Below are positions 1 through 12,993 of a stretch of 64,000 nt of DNA, piece by piece; positions within the stretch are counted from its first letter, which is position 1; each line of letters begins with the position of its first letter. The notes under the pieces are model-generated. The model made no database searches and was not told the origin of the DNA. It saw only the letters and a program-made list of their open reading frames with translations. The position numbers and the translations under genes were made by a program. Origin of the DNA: Leptodactylus fallax (taxonomy: Eukaryota > Chordata > Amphibia > Anura > Leptodactylidae); NCBI GenBank assembly GCA_947044405.1, contig CAMRHE010000067.1, forward strand, positions 7,135,501-7,199,500, in the 5' to 3' direction.

Positions 1-1108
1 TAAATAAATTATCCCTCCCAGTTCATTAACACAGTAGTTGTTCATAAGTAACCGAGCTACAGTGAAAATGGTCTTGTAGATGGGTAATACTCTTAGGATC
101 CAGTTTCTTGGCTGTGTGATGTCCACTAAGGAGCAGCGCACGCAGATCAAATTGTTGGGTCCATTTTTACAGACCTGGTTCAACCACTTCAAAGCAGTGG
201 AATGAAAAAAAAAAAACATATTCCACACGTCCATGAAAAATATGAATACAGTGAATACACATGTGAATACAGCCTTAAAGTAAAGAGTCAATATGTATAG
301 AATATAAGGATAGGGAAAGTTTACTTGTTCACAGTTCCCAAGAAGCAATAGGAGATCTTTACTGCACTGCTAAGAGTTTTGGCTGTGTGTCCATATAGTT
401 AATAGGATATTTCCATCTTGGCATCATTAGGATATGCCATCAAATACTTTAAGGAGTTGTCACCAAAGACAACCCCTTTCAAAATGTTGCCCCCATCCTG
501 CTCTCTGAACCCCCAACAAACAGCTGTTAGCTACAACCAGTCATCTCCACTGCAGCGGCCGTAGCCATTCACATGTATGGCCGCTCATACAGAGATTTGA
601 TGGGGACCCAAGCCAGGAATCCCCTCTATGACATGTATCCACCCTATGAGCCACAAACATTTTTACACATATAGCCTTCAATTCACCACTGCTGTAATAG
701 AACATAGATATTTTCATTGATATAAGACTATATCTAAAGATTAATTTTATCTTGTTTTTCATCCCAGCCCCCTTCGATCAGTCTCACAGACGTGTCAGCT
801 ATTCATGCCGCTTATCATGAGGGACTTGAGAGTCGCATTTTCATTCACACTTCAACTCCACACGTCAACGCTTTCCTCCAGATAGAATATATTAAGAATT
901 CCCTCGACAGGTTAAAATGAGCATAAACACATCCCACACTTTTAGCACCAGCGCACCAGCTTTACACCATGAAATTTATAAAAGATACATCTACATATTG
1001 TAGTATGATTTGCTACATAAGTGAGGCTTCCACATTCATGGGAAATTTCCATTCACAGAAAGTTAAATTAAAGGAGTTTTCCTGGACTGCAACGGTGATG
1101 GCCTGTCC
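1..1108. other. AT-rich stretch, no gene seen
   Basis: No open frame of interest, no splice-flanked exon and no repeat I can name. It looks like intronic or intergenic DNA. A short A-run lies near 205-216. Confidence 0.6.
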
Positions 1109-1383
1109 TTAAAGGGGTTTTCCGGGCAAAAAATGTTTTTTTAAAAACGTACAGTTGGTGCTATTAATGGGTTAATAAATGCACCCATATACCTTTAGCA
1201 GTGTTTTGAGTGATTTCTGGGTGTCTCTGGGAGCTCCTGGCATCTTCTGCATTTGTTTACATGGTTAAGCTTCCTGTTATGTAGCTTCCAAACTAGCTAC
1301 CTCTCATCTCACTCCCCCCTTCCTCTCTCCCTCCCATACACCCCCCTCCCTGTCTCTCTAGCTATCCCGCCCACCCCCCCAAC

Positions 1384-1679
1384 CCCATTATACTTACGTG
1401 ACTTCCTTCCAGGTTTCCTCCTGAGGGACAGCTCCTCCTTCTTTTCTGATTCTGCCGACACGTGCATTAGTCGTAGTGCTCTGCTCTGTGCTCTACAGCC
1501 GACGATCCACCTCTACTGCGCAGGCATGGGAGCTGCTCGCACACCTGCTCAGTAGAGGTGAACTATTGGCTGTAGAGCGCAGAGCAGCGCTGGGACTGTT
1601 GCGTGCGCTGTCAGTCAGAAAAGAGTGAGGAGCTGTCCCGCAGGAGGAAGCCTGGAAGGAAGAGAGGTAAGTATAATGG
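1384..1679. repeat. Long palindrome (foldback MITE core)
   Basis: The left arm beginning CCATTATACTTAC is the reverse complement, with some mismatches, of the right arm ending GTAAGTATAATGG. The arms meet near 1545. Both arm ends carry a match to the 5' splice-donor consensus: minus strand at 1390-1397 and plus strand AGGTAAGTAT at 1665-1674. The arms also contain a CTGTAGAGC-type block seen in both orientations. This is nonautonomous and has no coding potential. Confidence 0.75.
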
Positions 1680-1795
1680 AGTGGATGGGGGGGAGTAGTA
1701 GTGACATTCCATTTCCAGAAAGGGGGAAACAGATCGTCACTGGATAACCAGCAAATATGTAAATATACTTTTTGATAAAGTATGTTATTTATTTC

Positions 1796-1937
1796 ATAGA
1801 TTGTATGCTCTTGCGAGCAGGGCCTCAGTCCCAGTGTGTGAATTGATTATTTCTTTGTATTGTATCTTTTTTGTCAGTACTTGAACCCTACAAGTTGTAC
1901 AGTGCTGCGGAATATGTTGGCGCTATATAAATAAAAT

Positions 1938-1972
<35 letters not shown>
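1796..1972 (+). repeat. L2-type LINE (or L2-tailed SINE) 3' end with ATT tail
   Basis: The segment runs from GATTGTATGCTCTTGCGAGC through a GGCGCTATATAAATAAA block into an (ATT)n microsatellite at about 1942-1972. The order 'TGTA-GCTC..GAGCAGGG' then 'GCGCTATATAAATAAA' then (ATT)n resembles the conserved 3' ends of vertebrate L2 LINEs, from memory of that family. No coding part is present. Confidence 0.55.
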
Positions 1973-1974
<2 letters not shown>

Positions 1975-2289
1975 GAAAGTAGGTGGGGGAATGGTGTTTA
2001 GATTAGTGTATAAATTAGTTTTTATCCCAGACAACCCCTTTAAGATAGACCATCCATATCAGATCAGTGGAGGTGTGATCCCCAGCACGGTCTGTTTCAA
2101 CTGATTCCTGAAGCTGCGCCATTCCACCGGGTACCGCATTTCCTTCATTATTTGCAAAGCACTGTTCGCACATGCACTCTTGGATAAAGCATGCCACCAT
2201 ATTTCTTACAGAATACAGCAAAAAGAAACTCTGCATGGCTCCATATGAACTAGAGTTGCATACTGAGATTTGGTAGACACCATACAAAA

Positions 2290-3245
2290 CATGGCTGTAA
2301 TTATGCTTACAAGAAAATCACTACAAATTGGTATCTCGCTGGTACAGAACCCCGCACTGGCTATTTCACCTATATAGAAGCTCACCTATAAGAACAAATA
2401 CTGGAGGTGGCAGAATCATGTGGGTTCTTACCTCCACCTATGGTGGACATGCCCGATTATCCAACCCTTGTGGTCTGCTGTACAAGAGCGCATATGCAAG
2501 GTCACCAACTCCACTATTGCTTTAACCCCTGCCATGATCTTCTTGTTGTTACCTTCCATGGGATACCGACCTTCCCGAGATCTACAGTACTAATCACTGA
2601 TCTTATCGCAGCAGCTAAATCAGTAATACCACAGTTCTGGCTTCAAACCACGGCCCTTTCTGTACAACTTTGAGAGGCTAAAGTACATCAAATTGCCTGA
2701 TTGAGGAACTAATGAGCTGGAAATCCCAAACTCACACCCACTTCCTAAAGACCTGGTCTACCTGGTTGGATCTTTCATGTTGCACTGGTCCCTACATCTC
2801 ACCTCACTGCCAACACAGCCTGATCAACTCGAATGGTACTCTCTAGCTGCGCTGGTCCCTGGACCTCTTATTCTTTTTCTTCTTCCTCTTTTCTTATCAC
2901 TTCCCCTCCCTACCTTATGCTTTTCTTATTCTCCCTTTAGTTCTACTCTTCGCTACCCAACTTCACCTCCTCTCTATCTATCCCATCCCATCCCTCCTTC
3001 TCCCTCCTCCATTGCCCTTGTCTTTCCTTTACTAACAACCCACCTAAGCCCCCGACCCCTTTCCATGGATTTGGCACGCTTCTATAATTGAGCTTTGATC
3101 CAATCAGTTCACACTTTGTACTTGATACTGTTATTCTTATTGCTTTATTAGTACTTGTGATACTTTGTACTGTTCACTCTGCATGCCTCTTGTATGCCTT
3201 ATCCATGTCTGTACCTGATTACCTTTACAAAGCTCAATAATAACA
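2290..3245 (+). pseudogene. 5'-truncated L1-type LINE, ORF2 C-terminus plus 3' UTR
   Basis: Decayed end of an L1-clade reverse-transcriptase ORF2. In shifting frames one can read SRWYRTPHWLFH (about 2328-2370), then GSYLHLWWTCPIIQPLW (about 2420-2480), then AAKSVIPQFW (about 2607-2640) and FLKTWSTWLDL (about 2745-2780). These match the order of the C-terminal region of L1 ORF2 proteins (WYxTP, the LHxWWxCPxIQxFW zinc-region motif, AAKxxIPxxW, TWxPW). Several frameshifts and stops break it. Downstream to about 3245 is a pyrimidine-rich 3' UTR that ends near AATAATAA. Reverse transcriptase and endonuclease are missing, as usual for a 5'-truncated insertion. Family assignment is from motif memory. 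It is not functional. Confidence 0.75.
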
Positions 3246-4199
3246 CAGCCATAATATAGCCCTGGGCAGAACACGGATGACTTATTCTTAGGATATGTCA
3301 TCAATATCTGATCAGATATTGATGACCTACCCTAAGAATTGGTTATCAATATTTAATGCTCAGAAAATCCTTTCACGATATATGAAAAGTTGGGCAACAG
3401 AAAACGTTGTCAGTCAGCCAGGATTATTTACGCAGGAAGGAGACCAATGTAAGGGAGGGTTCACACTGCTTCTTTTGGCTTAAAAATGCCTGAAAATTCC
3501 CCCAATTTGAATGGGAGACAGCTAGCCTCTTAATAAATTTGGTGTATTTTGGGCTGTCCTCAAGTCAGAAAACCAAATTTAGAAATGAGAAAGTTGTAGA
3601 TTTGGAATAACATTTGTGGAAATTTTCTTGTTTTTGTAATAATAAATTTCTAAAATTTTAGGCCATACTCCCCTCTGGTAAGCCACAAATATTTATTTAA
3701 TTTTCTGGGGAGCATGCTGCGAAGAGTGAAATTTAGCATAATTTTCAACTTTTTGGCTATAAATGTATGATCAAAAACTGGTGTAAACTGATGAATATGC
3801 TTTACTCACATTAATACCATATTTCTGAATAGTACACGTCTGCTTGTCTAGAGACTGACAAGCTTCTTAGTATTCTGACCCCATGTATTTTCAAGTACCC
3901 CTCTTAGGAATATCTTAGAATTTGTGAAATGACTGGTGCAATCTGTTCTGTACAAAGAGATTACAAAGAGGTATCTGGACACACAGAATGAAGAGATATC
4001 AACTTTATAAGTATGCCAAGCTCCTGATAAGAGACACAGAGCTGCATGGAAGGACATTACCATGAAAGCAGACTCCAGCTGTTTTTGTAGTATCAGGGCT
4101 CTTGGCCATTTCCCTTTAAATACATTATTTGCTTCCAGGTATCAAGTAACAGCAGGAGAGTCTCTCACCTTTGACCAAAGGAGGCACCACCGAGGTTTA
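3246..4199. other. No gene; contains a short palindromic MITE remnant
   Basis: No coding sequence recognised. The only structured piece is the palindrome at 3297-3326. Confidence 0.6.
3297..3326. repeat. 30-bp perfect palindrome
   Basis: Fifteen bases beginning GTCATCAATATC are followed directly by their exact reverse complement, centred on TGATCA. The wording (GGATATGTCATCAATAT) matches ends of the TTAAAGGGG-type MITEs elsewhere, for example 10137-10175, so it is probably the collapsed core of one. Confidence 0.8.
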
Positions 4200-4715
4200 G
4201 GTTACTAAAACTTTGAAGATTTGTTTCAGGTTCGGGTGGTTCGGCCCAAAGATTAATTTTAGGCCAAACTTGTTTGTCTCGAACATGTCTCTTCAGACCG
4301 CAGAGTATAATAAGTGGAGGTACGGAGACATATTAAACAGTTATACTCACCTCTCCTTGGCATTCATACCATGTCCGGTGCTCCCTGAGGGTCCTCTTCC
4401 AACGTTGTGGGTGACGTCACATACTCCAGCAGAAAACTGAGGCCTATGAGTGGGCCTCAGCAATCACATATGGCACGCTGATGTCAGCGCACCCCATGTG
4501 ACTGCTGAGGCCCAATCACATGCTTCAACAAGCCCCTAACATGCGTGATATCACCCCGTAAGCCAAACCTCGCTTTGGTCTCAACTTAATATACTAAAGA
4601 GCCCCTAGAGTATAATAGTGGTTCGTGGGTGATGAACTCCAGGTTCAGGAACATTTTTGGAAAATTTGGGTCAAATCTGGCTCGACCTGAACTTGTTTGC
4701 TCATCTCTATTTACT
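4200..4715. repeat. Dispersed repeat ending in TTGCTCATCTCT
   Basis: The segment from the TTTGAAGATTTGTTTC block to TTTGCTCATCTCT shares its first 100 bases with a reverse-complement copy near 27155-27275. It also carries a GAGTATAATA-type foldback module (about 4301-4620). Its right end matches the right end of the hAT MITE at 35858-36259. No coding content. Confidence 0.5.
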
Positions 4716-6340
4716 ACATGAGGCTACAAGTACCATTTCTATTCAGAGGACAGTTCACGTGGCCATGTTAAATAAAGCTGACTAGAATGTTAAGAAATTA
4801 AAGAACCAGTAAACCCAGAAATGATAGCTAAAAGAACATAAGAAAAATGTGTCATCACTGTCAAAATGCAGCTTGTTCTGTCTGATTCTGACACCAGCAG
4901 TCTTGGAAAAAAAAAATCCTTAATCTCTGCTCCATCTTTGGCCAGAGTCTGGTTAAGGGGACTGTAGCTAAACCAAGAGTGAGGGGTTAAATGATTCTTT
5001 TCTCCTGCTGCAGACTGGGCACAGCAGGGAGGCTCCTGTAGCTGTCACGTGTATTACAGCCTGTCGCTTGACTGTGAGGAGGAGGGGGACATGGCTGACC
5101 TCACTTATAACTGTAACATGAGACAAAACAGAACTAAGAGAAAGGAGTAGGAAGGAACGGCTGGAATATTATATTTTTTTTTGTGCATTTTCTGGCTTTC
5201 GTGCCCCTTTAAAGGTCAGGATGATGAAAAGCAGCAAGTACTTCACAAAACACATACAAACACTGACATTTGCCTATAATAAAAGCATTTCCATCGAAAG
5301 TCAAAACCTTCTAAGTCAGTCCAAGACCTTAAGATCCTTTTTTAAATCAAGGGTTCACACCACCGCGGACACATCCAACGCAAAATCCACATGTCTTACA
5401 TGTAAAGGCTGTGGAGCTTGCCCTTTGTAAGCTGGATCTACGCACAGTGTAATTTTGCATCACGGATAAATCCACATGTTTATATGTGTTTATTTATTGT
5501 GGATTTGCATGCCGATTTTCCATGTAACTGCGGCAGATTTTGCCCTTTGTTAAAGATAAAATCTGCAACAATTCCACCACAAATCTGCGTGGAAACTCAT
5601 ATGTTATATGTGGAATTTGCAGCAGATTTTTTTGTGAAGTAAAATTACGCCACATAAGAATCCACCCTTAGGCTAGCTGTACATTTACAGTCTGGAAAAT
5701 ATAGTCCGTAAATGGGCTGTACTTCCCGGAAAGTTTCTGGAGATCTGGTGTATATACGGACCATATTTTCCGGACCAAAAATGCCCGTGTGCAGCTGTTC
5801 AATGTATAGAATGTAGGCCATGCAGAAGGCAGACTACTATTCACTTCTAATTATTTTTTGTTAAAATTATGAAATTATATCATATATCATATTGAAATTG
5901 GCCCACATTTACTAATATACAGACCACATAAACTTAGCCAGTGTAAAAAAAGTGCAAGATTTATCACCACGGCTCAGTTGGCCTAGTTTGTGTCAAAATA
6001 TAATTCCATTATGTTTGCGCATTATATACCGCATTCTACACACATTCATAAATCTGCCCCGTCCTTTTTTATTCTGTTTTTATTTTATTTTTTCATACAG
6101 TAATATTTTCCATAAACATGAAATTATAGTATGAAATGAAAGTGAGACTACACGTTCCAGCATTCAGTGTCACACAGGATGAGGTAGCACAGTGCAAGGA
6201 GGAGGCATTGTGGAAGGTTCAGGGGTACTGCTAGAGCACCTGCCGGGCTAAAGACCTCCTATGGGGCACTTGCAAGCTCATTTGCATACAACCACCAAGG
6301 AACATTTCCACTTATGTTACTCGGTGCTCTAACTGGTTTA
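4716..6340. other. No gene; decayed MITE-like sequence
   Basis: AT-rich. Repeated motifs of the type ATCCACATG...CATGTG and CGGAAAATATGGTCCG (5340-5800) suggest decayed foldback elements, but I cannot fix ends. No plausible exon. Confidence 0.5.
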
Positions 6341-6795
6341 TTAAAGGGGTTGTCCAGTTTCAGCAAATAAATATTATTGTTTGCCTAATGAAAAGTTGTA
6401 CATTTTTCCAATATACTTTCTGTATCAATTCCTCGCGGTTTTCTAGATCTCTGCTTGCTGTCAATCTTTCTTTACTTCCATTGGATAAAATCAATCCATG
6501 GTCATGTGATATACAATCCATGGTCACGTGATGAACACACCAGTGCACCTGTGTGTAAATCACATGACCATGGACTGTATATCACATGACCATGGACTGT
6601 AGATCACATGACCATGGACTGTATATCACATGATCATTGACTGATTTTTATCCACTGAAAGTTAGCAATGAGTGACAGCAAGCAGAGATCTAGAAAACTG
6701 TGAGGAATTGATACAGAAAGTATATTGGAAAATTGTACAACTTTTTGTTATACAGACAATAATATTTATTTGTTAAAACTGGACAACCCCTTTAA
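6341..6795. mobile_element. Palindromic MITE with TTAA ends
   Basis: Begins TTAAAGGGGTTGTCCAGTTT and ends in its reverse complement AACTGGACAACCCCTTTAA, so TTAA flanks or forms both ends, as in piggyBac-type elements. The arms are about 130 bp each (6341-6477 and 6665-6795) and are nearly exact inverses. The centre (about 6485-6650) is a tandem array of a roughly 22-bp unit containing CACATGACCATGGACTGTAT, partly in inverted orientation. No transposase, so it is nonautonomous. A right-half copy lies at about 24100-24300. Confidence 0.85.
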
Positions 6796-8029
6796 GCATA
6801 ATTCATCTGACAGACTCTCTTAGACATAAGTGGTCAGTCTTTAGGATATGAACGTAATACCCAATTCCTATTGGTCCCCTTCCTGCCCTTCCAAAAAAAC
6901 AGAAGGTGGATTATAAAATATTGGTCATGGTTCCCTATTCACTCGCAACAATATGCTACCACTCCATAAGTGTCCATATTGTAAGTCCTCTCATTTCTAT
7001 ACCATCCCCACATTACTGAGACCTGTAGTATGACGTGATAGGATTTTAGTTAATATTCATGGCATACCCTCACCCCCCAGTACAAATCACATTGCCTCCC
7101 CGCTTCTTACTCCATTCACTCCAATTGTTCCATCTTTGATTGATGAGGTCATTAAATATTGAAGTGATTCTTGGGAATAGCGCAGCTGCCTTATTGTTAC
7201 ATTCACATTGTCAGCATAGATTTGGACTTATTTGATTTTTGTAAAAGAAGCAAATATACAATAGACACAAAACCAATGTACAATACACAACGGGGATTTA
7301 TAAGAAAAAGAATAAGGCAGAAAGTGTCTCTATGGAAGAAGTTATCGCCAAAATGCTTAATAAGCATCCAAGGAATTCAATGTATTAGGTATCAATACTC
7401 TATTAACTCTAGACCTCATGCACACGGCTCTGTAAGGTTGTATGGAGGTACCCCATGTCCCTATGGCGCCATACTGCACAGCTATAAAAACTCTGCCGCT
7501 ATATGGTGCTTCTGTATGTCGCGGTATTATGCAGATATTCTCCCTTAGGAGGAATGTTTCGAGGAGATAAATATCTGTAATATGGATATAAATGTATGAT
7601 ACCTTAAGTACCAAAGAACTCTATGGACACATTATCACACAACCATAGAATTTGGAGGTTTACAGAGCCAAAATTCCCACATAAGGCTGGGTTCACATCT
7701 GCGTCAGAGTCTCCATCACAGTGACTGACGAAAATCAGCAGACAAAAAAGTCCAACTTTTTCGTCTAGCAGTTTCAGTTTAAAACAATGGACACCCGGCG
7801 GACCCCATTATAGTCAATGGGGTCCATTGAGCACCGTTGTTGTCCACTGTTTCAGGAGTCCATGTGTCCGTTATTCTGGTCCTCCAATGGACCAGAACAA
7901 TGGCCACCCGGACACGGATGTGATCATAGCATAAGGCCAAAAACAGAGTACTGGTTCTGTTGACAGATTGTCAGGATTTGTCTTCTAGAATCTAGGTCCA
8001 TGGCCATGGTTTAGCACATCAATGACATA
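6796..8029. other. No gene; includes one dispersed repeat at about 7684-7935
   Basis: Bases 7684-7935 start GGCTGGGTTCACATCTGCG and end in a TGTGATCATAGCAT block. This is one of four members of a 'GGCTAGGTTCACA...TGTGAACCTAGCC' foldback family in the window (the others are near 24497, 26058 and 63627). The rest is unassigned. Confidence 0.5.
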
Positions 8030-8341
8030 TTAAAGGGGTTTTCTGGGATTTAAAAAAAAAAAAAATAGTATGGTCAGGAATGAAAATAAAATAAAAAAAA
8101 ACAGCAGGTCTGGTCCCTGCTGGATCAGAAGCGATGATGTCATGTACACATGCTGCTGCAGCAAATCACCGGCCTCAGTGGTTATGTGAGCCATGGATGT
8201 CATGTCATCGCTGACAGTTTAACAGGAACCAGAAACAGGGGGGCAGGACCAACAGCACTGGTGCAGGAGGGGTGAGGACTGTTTTTCTTGGTTACTTCAT
8301 ATCCTTTCCTGCTTTTTTTGAAATCTTGGAAAACACTTTAA
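8030..8341. mobile_element. TTAA-ended MITE
   Basis: Left end TTAAAGGGGTTTTCTGGGAT, right end TCTTGGAAAACACTTTAA; these are imperfect inverses. It is 312 bp with no coding content. It belongs to the same broad end-type as 6341-6795. Confidence 0.6.
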
Positions 8342-8814
8342 TTTCCCATAAGCCAAGATACATTTGGTGTCACACACAGAGAGGAGAACCCGTCATATTG
8401 AACATGGTGTCTGGCCAGCAGGAGTCATGTTATAGAGCGGGAGGATCTGTGCAGATTGATATATAGTTTGGTGGGAAAAGATTCAGCAGAACTTGTATTT
8501 CATTCATTTAAACCCCTGCTCTTCCTATACTTAGGAGTCCAGTAGGCGGGGCTATTCAGTGATTGACAGCCTTCTCTATGCTTCAGATCAAAGCTCTCAT
8601 AGGAGTGTATTGAAAGCCCTGACTTCTGGATCACTGATGTACACTGTGTGAATAAGCAGGTCATAGAGGAAAAGTAAGACAATGCTGATCTGAATGGCAG
8701 TCGATATCTACAGAAATAAGTGCATTGGAAAAAAATTTTTTACATGCATCATACCATTGAAACACATATTGAGAAGTGAAGGGAGGAGCAATAAAATTGG
8801 ATAGAGTGCTTCTT

Positions 8815-9118
8815 TAGGCTGGGGCCCCCTTGGCGTAAACGCCGCGGCGTTTTAAAGTCACAGGGAAGTTGATCGGATTCTAGTAAATCCCATCCACAGT
8901 TTGCGGAAACATATGCGCAGTGGACACGCTGCAAATTCCAAAACCGTTGTGGTTTTGAAAATCGCAGCATGTCAATTATACCTATGGAAATGTTGGTGGT
9001 TTCCCTATAAGTATAATTGAAGCAGAAACTTTCTGCAAAAAGCGCTGTGGGAAACTGCCGTGGTGGTTTTTCCCGCAGCGCTTTTTGGCTGTGGCCCGCT
9101 ATGTGTAGCTTTAGCCTT
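8815..9118. repeat. Foldback repeat with CGCTTTTTGGCTGTGGCCCGC end
   Basis: The left end GGCTGGGGCCCCCTTGGCG and the right end, reading inward GGCTAAAGCTACACATAGCGG on the minus strand, are decayed inverses. The same right-half text (TTTTTCCCGCA..CGCTTTTTGCTGCGGCCCACTACGTG) recurs at about 10058-10118. A long minus-strand open frame crosses it (8749-9429), but that frame is an artefact of repeat sequence. Confidence 0.55.
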
Positions 9119-10118
9119 AAAGTGGATTTTGTCATTACAGACACTTGTTCTCTTTCCACAGATAGTGTCAGATCATTAGGGGTCCAATTACATGGACCCC
9201 CAACCATCAGTAAAATGGAGGTCCGCTGCATCCTCCTTGTGAATGAAGTGCCAGTGCCCCTGCATGGTGGTTTGGGTTTTTTTAATGGATGCACAGATGG
9301 CTTTACAACAGGGCGCTTTAGAACACTAAACCTCTGGCCCATAAGGACCCACAGGTTCCCTTTAAGTTCTAGGTGGAAATCCAGTTTAGCCTGACAACTA
9401 ATGAAGCCATAAATCAAATTTTTCTCCACATGAAATGTATTCGATCCCTCATAGGTAGCATATAGCCTACGTCTAGGCTTTGGACTGAGTCACTTTGTAG
9501 GTTAGGTCTCTGTGTACAGCCGGCTGACAGCTCATATAACCAATGACAAATATATTTTCCATGCACTTAACTCCGATATTTAAATATCAATACAATTCAG
9601 GCCCACAACATGCAGAAACCTTATCCGTCGGTCTGCCACATATTTGTCTGTTCCCTTTCCATGACAAACTCCTGGGAGAAGAGATAAGGCCACCTTTTGT
9701 TGCTCAAGCTGCTTATCAATAGTGCTATATTTAGACTCCATTTCCATATTAGAGAACATTTTCTAATGCCGAAAAAGCATTCAGCTCGCCGGAAATAATC
9801 CGTAAACTGTAAAATCTCTGGAGAATACTCCATTACATAAATAAAAACACCTGAACGGGATGCTTAAAGGGGTCATGTCATAAATTACACTACACTATAG
9901 GATAGGGCATAAAGGCCAGATTGCTTTGGCCAACGCCCTATTCTCTTCTATTTCCATCAGTCCCAAAGGAATGACATCATGCATGTTCACCAGCGCTCCA
10001 TTCACATGGAGCATACAGGGTAACTTTCAGGTCCCTGTACTACTGGTCACTGGGGTCCAAAAGCTGCGGTTTTTCCCGCATCGCTTTTTGCTGCGGCCCA
10101 CTACGTGTGGCCTTAGCC

Positions 10119-10519
10119 TTAAAGGGGTTATCAAGTTTCTAATATTGATGGCCTATCCTTAGGACCAATCATCAATATTAGATATGTGGGGGTCCAACAC
10201 CTGGACCCCCACAGATCAGCTGCCCTGGGACAGTGCGGCTCCCCATAATATTTATATTCCAAGAGTCGCCATATAAAATGCAGAGGCAGCTTTAAGTACT
10301 GTTGGGCTGCCCCATTGAAGTCTATGCAGTATCTAATGCCGCCGCTACACTTTGTATGGCAATTGCACAGCACAGCTCCTGGAATAAAGATTACAGGAGC
10401 CAAACTGTCCTGCAGCAGCTGATCTGCAGGGGTCCTGGTTGTCAGGCCCTCACAGATCTAATATAAATAACCTATCCTAAGGATAGGCTATCAATATCAA
10501 AAACTAGATACCCCTTTAA
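10119..10519. mobile_element. TTAA-ended MITE with 'GGGGTCCAACACC' arms
   Basis: Left end TTAAAGGGGTTATCAAGTTT and right end AAAACTAGATACCCCTTTAA are inverses with mismatches. Inside, GGCCTATCCTTAGGACC (10150) is mirrored by CTATCCTAAGGATAGGC (10470), and two GGGTCC/GATCAGCTG blocks face each other. It is 401 bp and nonautonomous. Confidence 0.75.
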
Positions 10520-12422
10520 TAGTCCTAAAACACTGAACATACAATGGGGGTATTTATCAACACATGCATGCCAGTTTTTTGATATAAATGTGTGATAATG
10601 TATCAAGGCAAGGCCCTTTCTTGCAGCAAATGTGTAACACATTCCCTGTTCTGCGCAACATTCACCACTTTCCGCGAATGCGGTTGGAGTGGAGTGGGGC
10701 CGTTTTTCTGGCACACGGGTGTGAGCTTGATCTATAAAGAGGCCGGAGCCTATTAATAAATCAGCGTACCTTGATCCTGTCATGCCCTAATTACGACTGG
10801 CATACGGAACGTCAGTTTTCATAAATCTGCCCTAATATATTCATATAAGTCACAGAAGTTTTTTGATGCCAAATAAAACCTGTGTATCCTTTAGGATGTC
10901 ATTGGTATAACCAGATGTTGCACAATGACTAAACCTCCTCAAAAATTTTTTGTCCTTAGACTCAAAATGCATATAGTGCAACTATAGAAGCAACATTTTA
11001 AAGGTAGAATTTAAAAGGGAAAGTGTTGTCAGATAATGATTTTTTAAGATATTTTGATATTTTTTATGTACTTTTATACGCAATGATGATAGTCACAGCT
11101 CCCCCCCTCTCCTCCCTGCACAATGACCTCTGCACACATCACATAGTATGCCCACAACACTCTCCTCCCATAAAAGTCAATGAACATCTTTAAACTATAA
11201 GTCCCTATGGTCCATGTGGCTGCAGTACAGCATATCTCTAAATTCTGTTAAAAATCAGCTAAGGTGAGATGACTGTCCCCATAATCATATACAGAAAAGT
11301 CAAAATGAAAACTCTATGGTATGAAAACAAAAACAAAATATGTGTCTGCATCTGGTTTTAAAGTGGTTGTCCGGTTGTTTTATATCAGATCGGTGGGCGT
11401 CTGACACCCGCAAACCTTCACTAATGATCTGCTCTCCACAGTACCAGCATTGTAACTTCACAGTAGTCAGAGTCAGAAGAAGACTATGTAGTGGGCATGC
11501 CCTGCTATTGTATCTCAGCTCCCATTCACACTCTCTGCGTATAATGTTCCCTTAGCCAAGGTGGTGATTCCTTGGCTGTGAGATCGGGTTTGAAATTGGA
11601 TCATTTCTGTAAATTTTATAAATATATTAATACATTTTATTAATTTTCATTTAAAACCATCACTTAGAAATATATAAATGAGGTGCAAGTGCAATGGGGC
11701 GGGTCAAAGTCTCAGTTTTTCAAGTCTGAATACAGAGCCCTTGAAGGCTCTGGCACGCCCACATTGCACTTGAGCCTCATATGTATATTTATAAAAATGC
11801 CTTTTTCAAGGAACTGGAGCACTTATTGGGCTATCTAAAGGTAAGATGGTGCTTGATATAATGTCCCCTGTGGCTATTCTGATATCATCACAGACTGCCT
11901 TTATGTTATTAGAATTACTTTTTGGTTATTTCCATATCTCCTATAGCATTGTATCTATCCTACTGACTGATAGGTTTTTCAAGTATGGGCCCCCAGCAAA
12001 TCTGTACCATTTGCTATTTCTACCACTGGTGTCATCTTATATCTCAGCAATCTTACATGTATCAGTCTATACCAGACCCCAGATCCTGAAGGAACCCCAT
12101 AACACATAAAATATACCACTATTCTAAATGGCACAGGGCTTAAGGGGCCCCATTACACATTTTGGGGCCCATTCAAGCCATGTCTCTGAATTTATGCAGC
12201 AATGTGCACTTATTTATCTTCATTTACATGGAACAAGTATTACTATTATGTGTGCACTACATTAGTGCAATTGTTTGGCCATATACAGTTTCATTCTTGT
12301 GGAGAGCACATGCTTCTTTATATGAGGCAATGTGAAATCGGCTGATTATTATGCCCACATATGGGCGAAAAAACATGCTGCGACAGTAGCCACACTTCGG
12401 AGTGCCGATGTTTTCACTTACA
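10520..12422. other. No gene seen
   Basis: AT-rich, with scattered short repeats. No exon-like or motif-bearing frame. Confidence 0.5.
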
Positions 12423-12993
12423 TTAAAGGGGTTATCCAAAAACTGTATGGACCAAATTACAGGATGCTTCAATATAAAACACGTCCTAATATATATCCTG
12501 TTTAAGTTCGGCATCTGTTATCTGATTAACCACATTAACCGCTGTGATGTTTTGTTTGCAAACGCACTACCCCTCCCTGTAAGCAGTTCAACCAGTAAAC
12601 AAAACGTCACAGCAGCACGTGACCTCCTTGCATCTTCAAGCCACTCATGGGAGTGATTTATAGCCTGGTCATATATATGGAGGCGAGCAATGCTTCAGGG
12701 ACTGAAGAAGTGAGACACAAGGCAGAGCCTGTGACACAAAACAGACCATGTAGCAAGGAGGGAATCTGCATGCAGGAGAGAGTGGAGAAGGAAGGGGGAG
12801 AGCAGAATGAGAGCAGGCAGATGAATCATGGGAAATGTAGTTTGTCCACAGATTCACTGCATGTAAATAACATTGATACAAGGAGCAGCAAGTAAACTAA
12901 AGCCAAGCAAAGGGTGCACAAGGGAACAGTGAGATTTCAGCACTGCTGTGGATGCATTGCAGTAAATCTTTTGAAGCTGGATAACCCCTTTTT
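12423..12993. mobile_element. TTAA-ended MITE, right end decayed
   Basis: Left TTAAAGGGGTTATCCAAAAA is mirrored by right AGCTGGATAACCCCTTTTTA near 12975-12993. No transposase. The small overlapping frames on both strands inside it are not genes. Confidence 0.6.

Larger units (their letters stand above)
1109..2043. repeat. Composite foldback element with TTAA ends
   Basis: Starts at TTAAAGGGGTTTTCCGGG and ends at a reverse-complementary GACAACCCCTTTAA, the end structure shared by many short elements in this window (TTAA target, piggyBac-like style). The interior holds a long palindrome (1384-1679) and a LINE tail (1796-1972), so the unit may be two elements with similar ends rather than one. 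No transposase is present, so it would be nonautonomous. Confidence 0.5.

Noticed and set aside
8749..9429. 226-codon open frame on the minus strand
   Set aside because: It crosses a foldback repeat (8815-9118) and an adjoining repeat, has no recognised domain, and is overlapped by another open frame on the plus strand. Repeat-derived.
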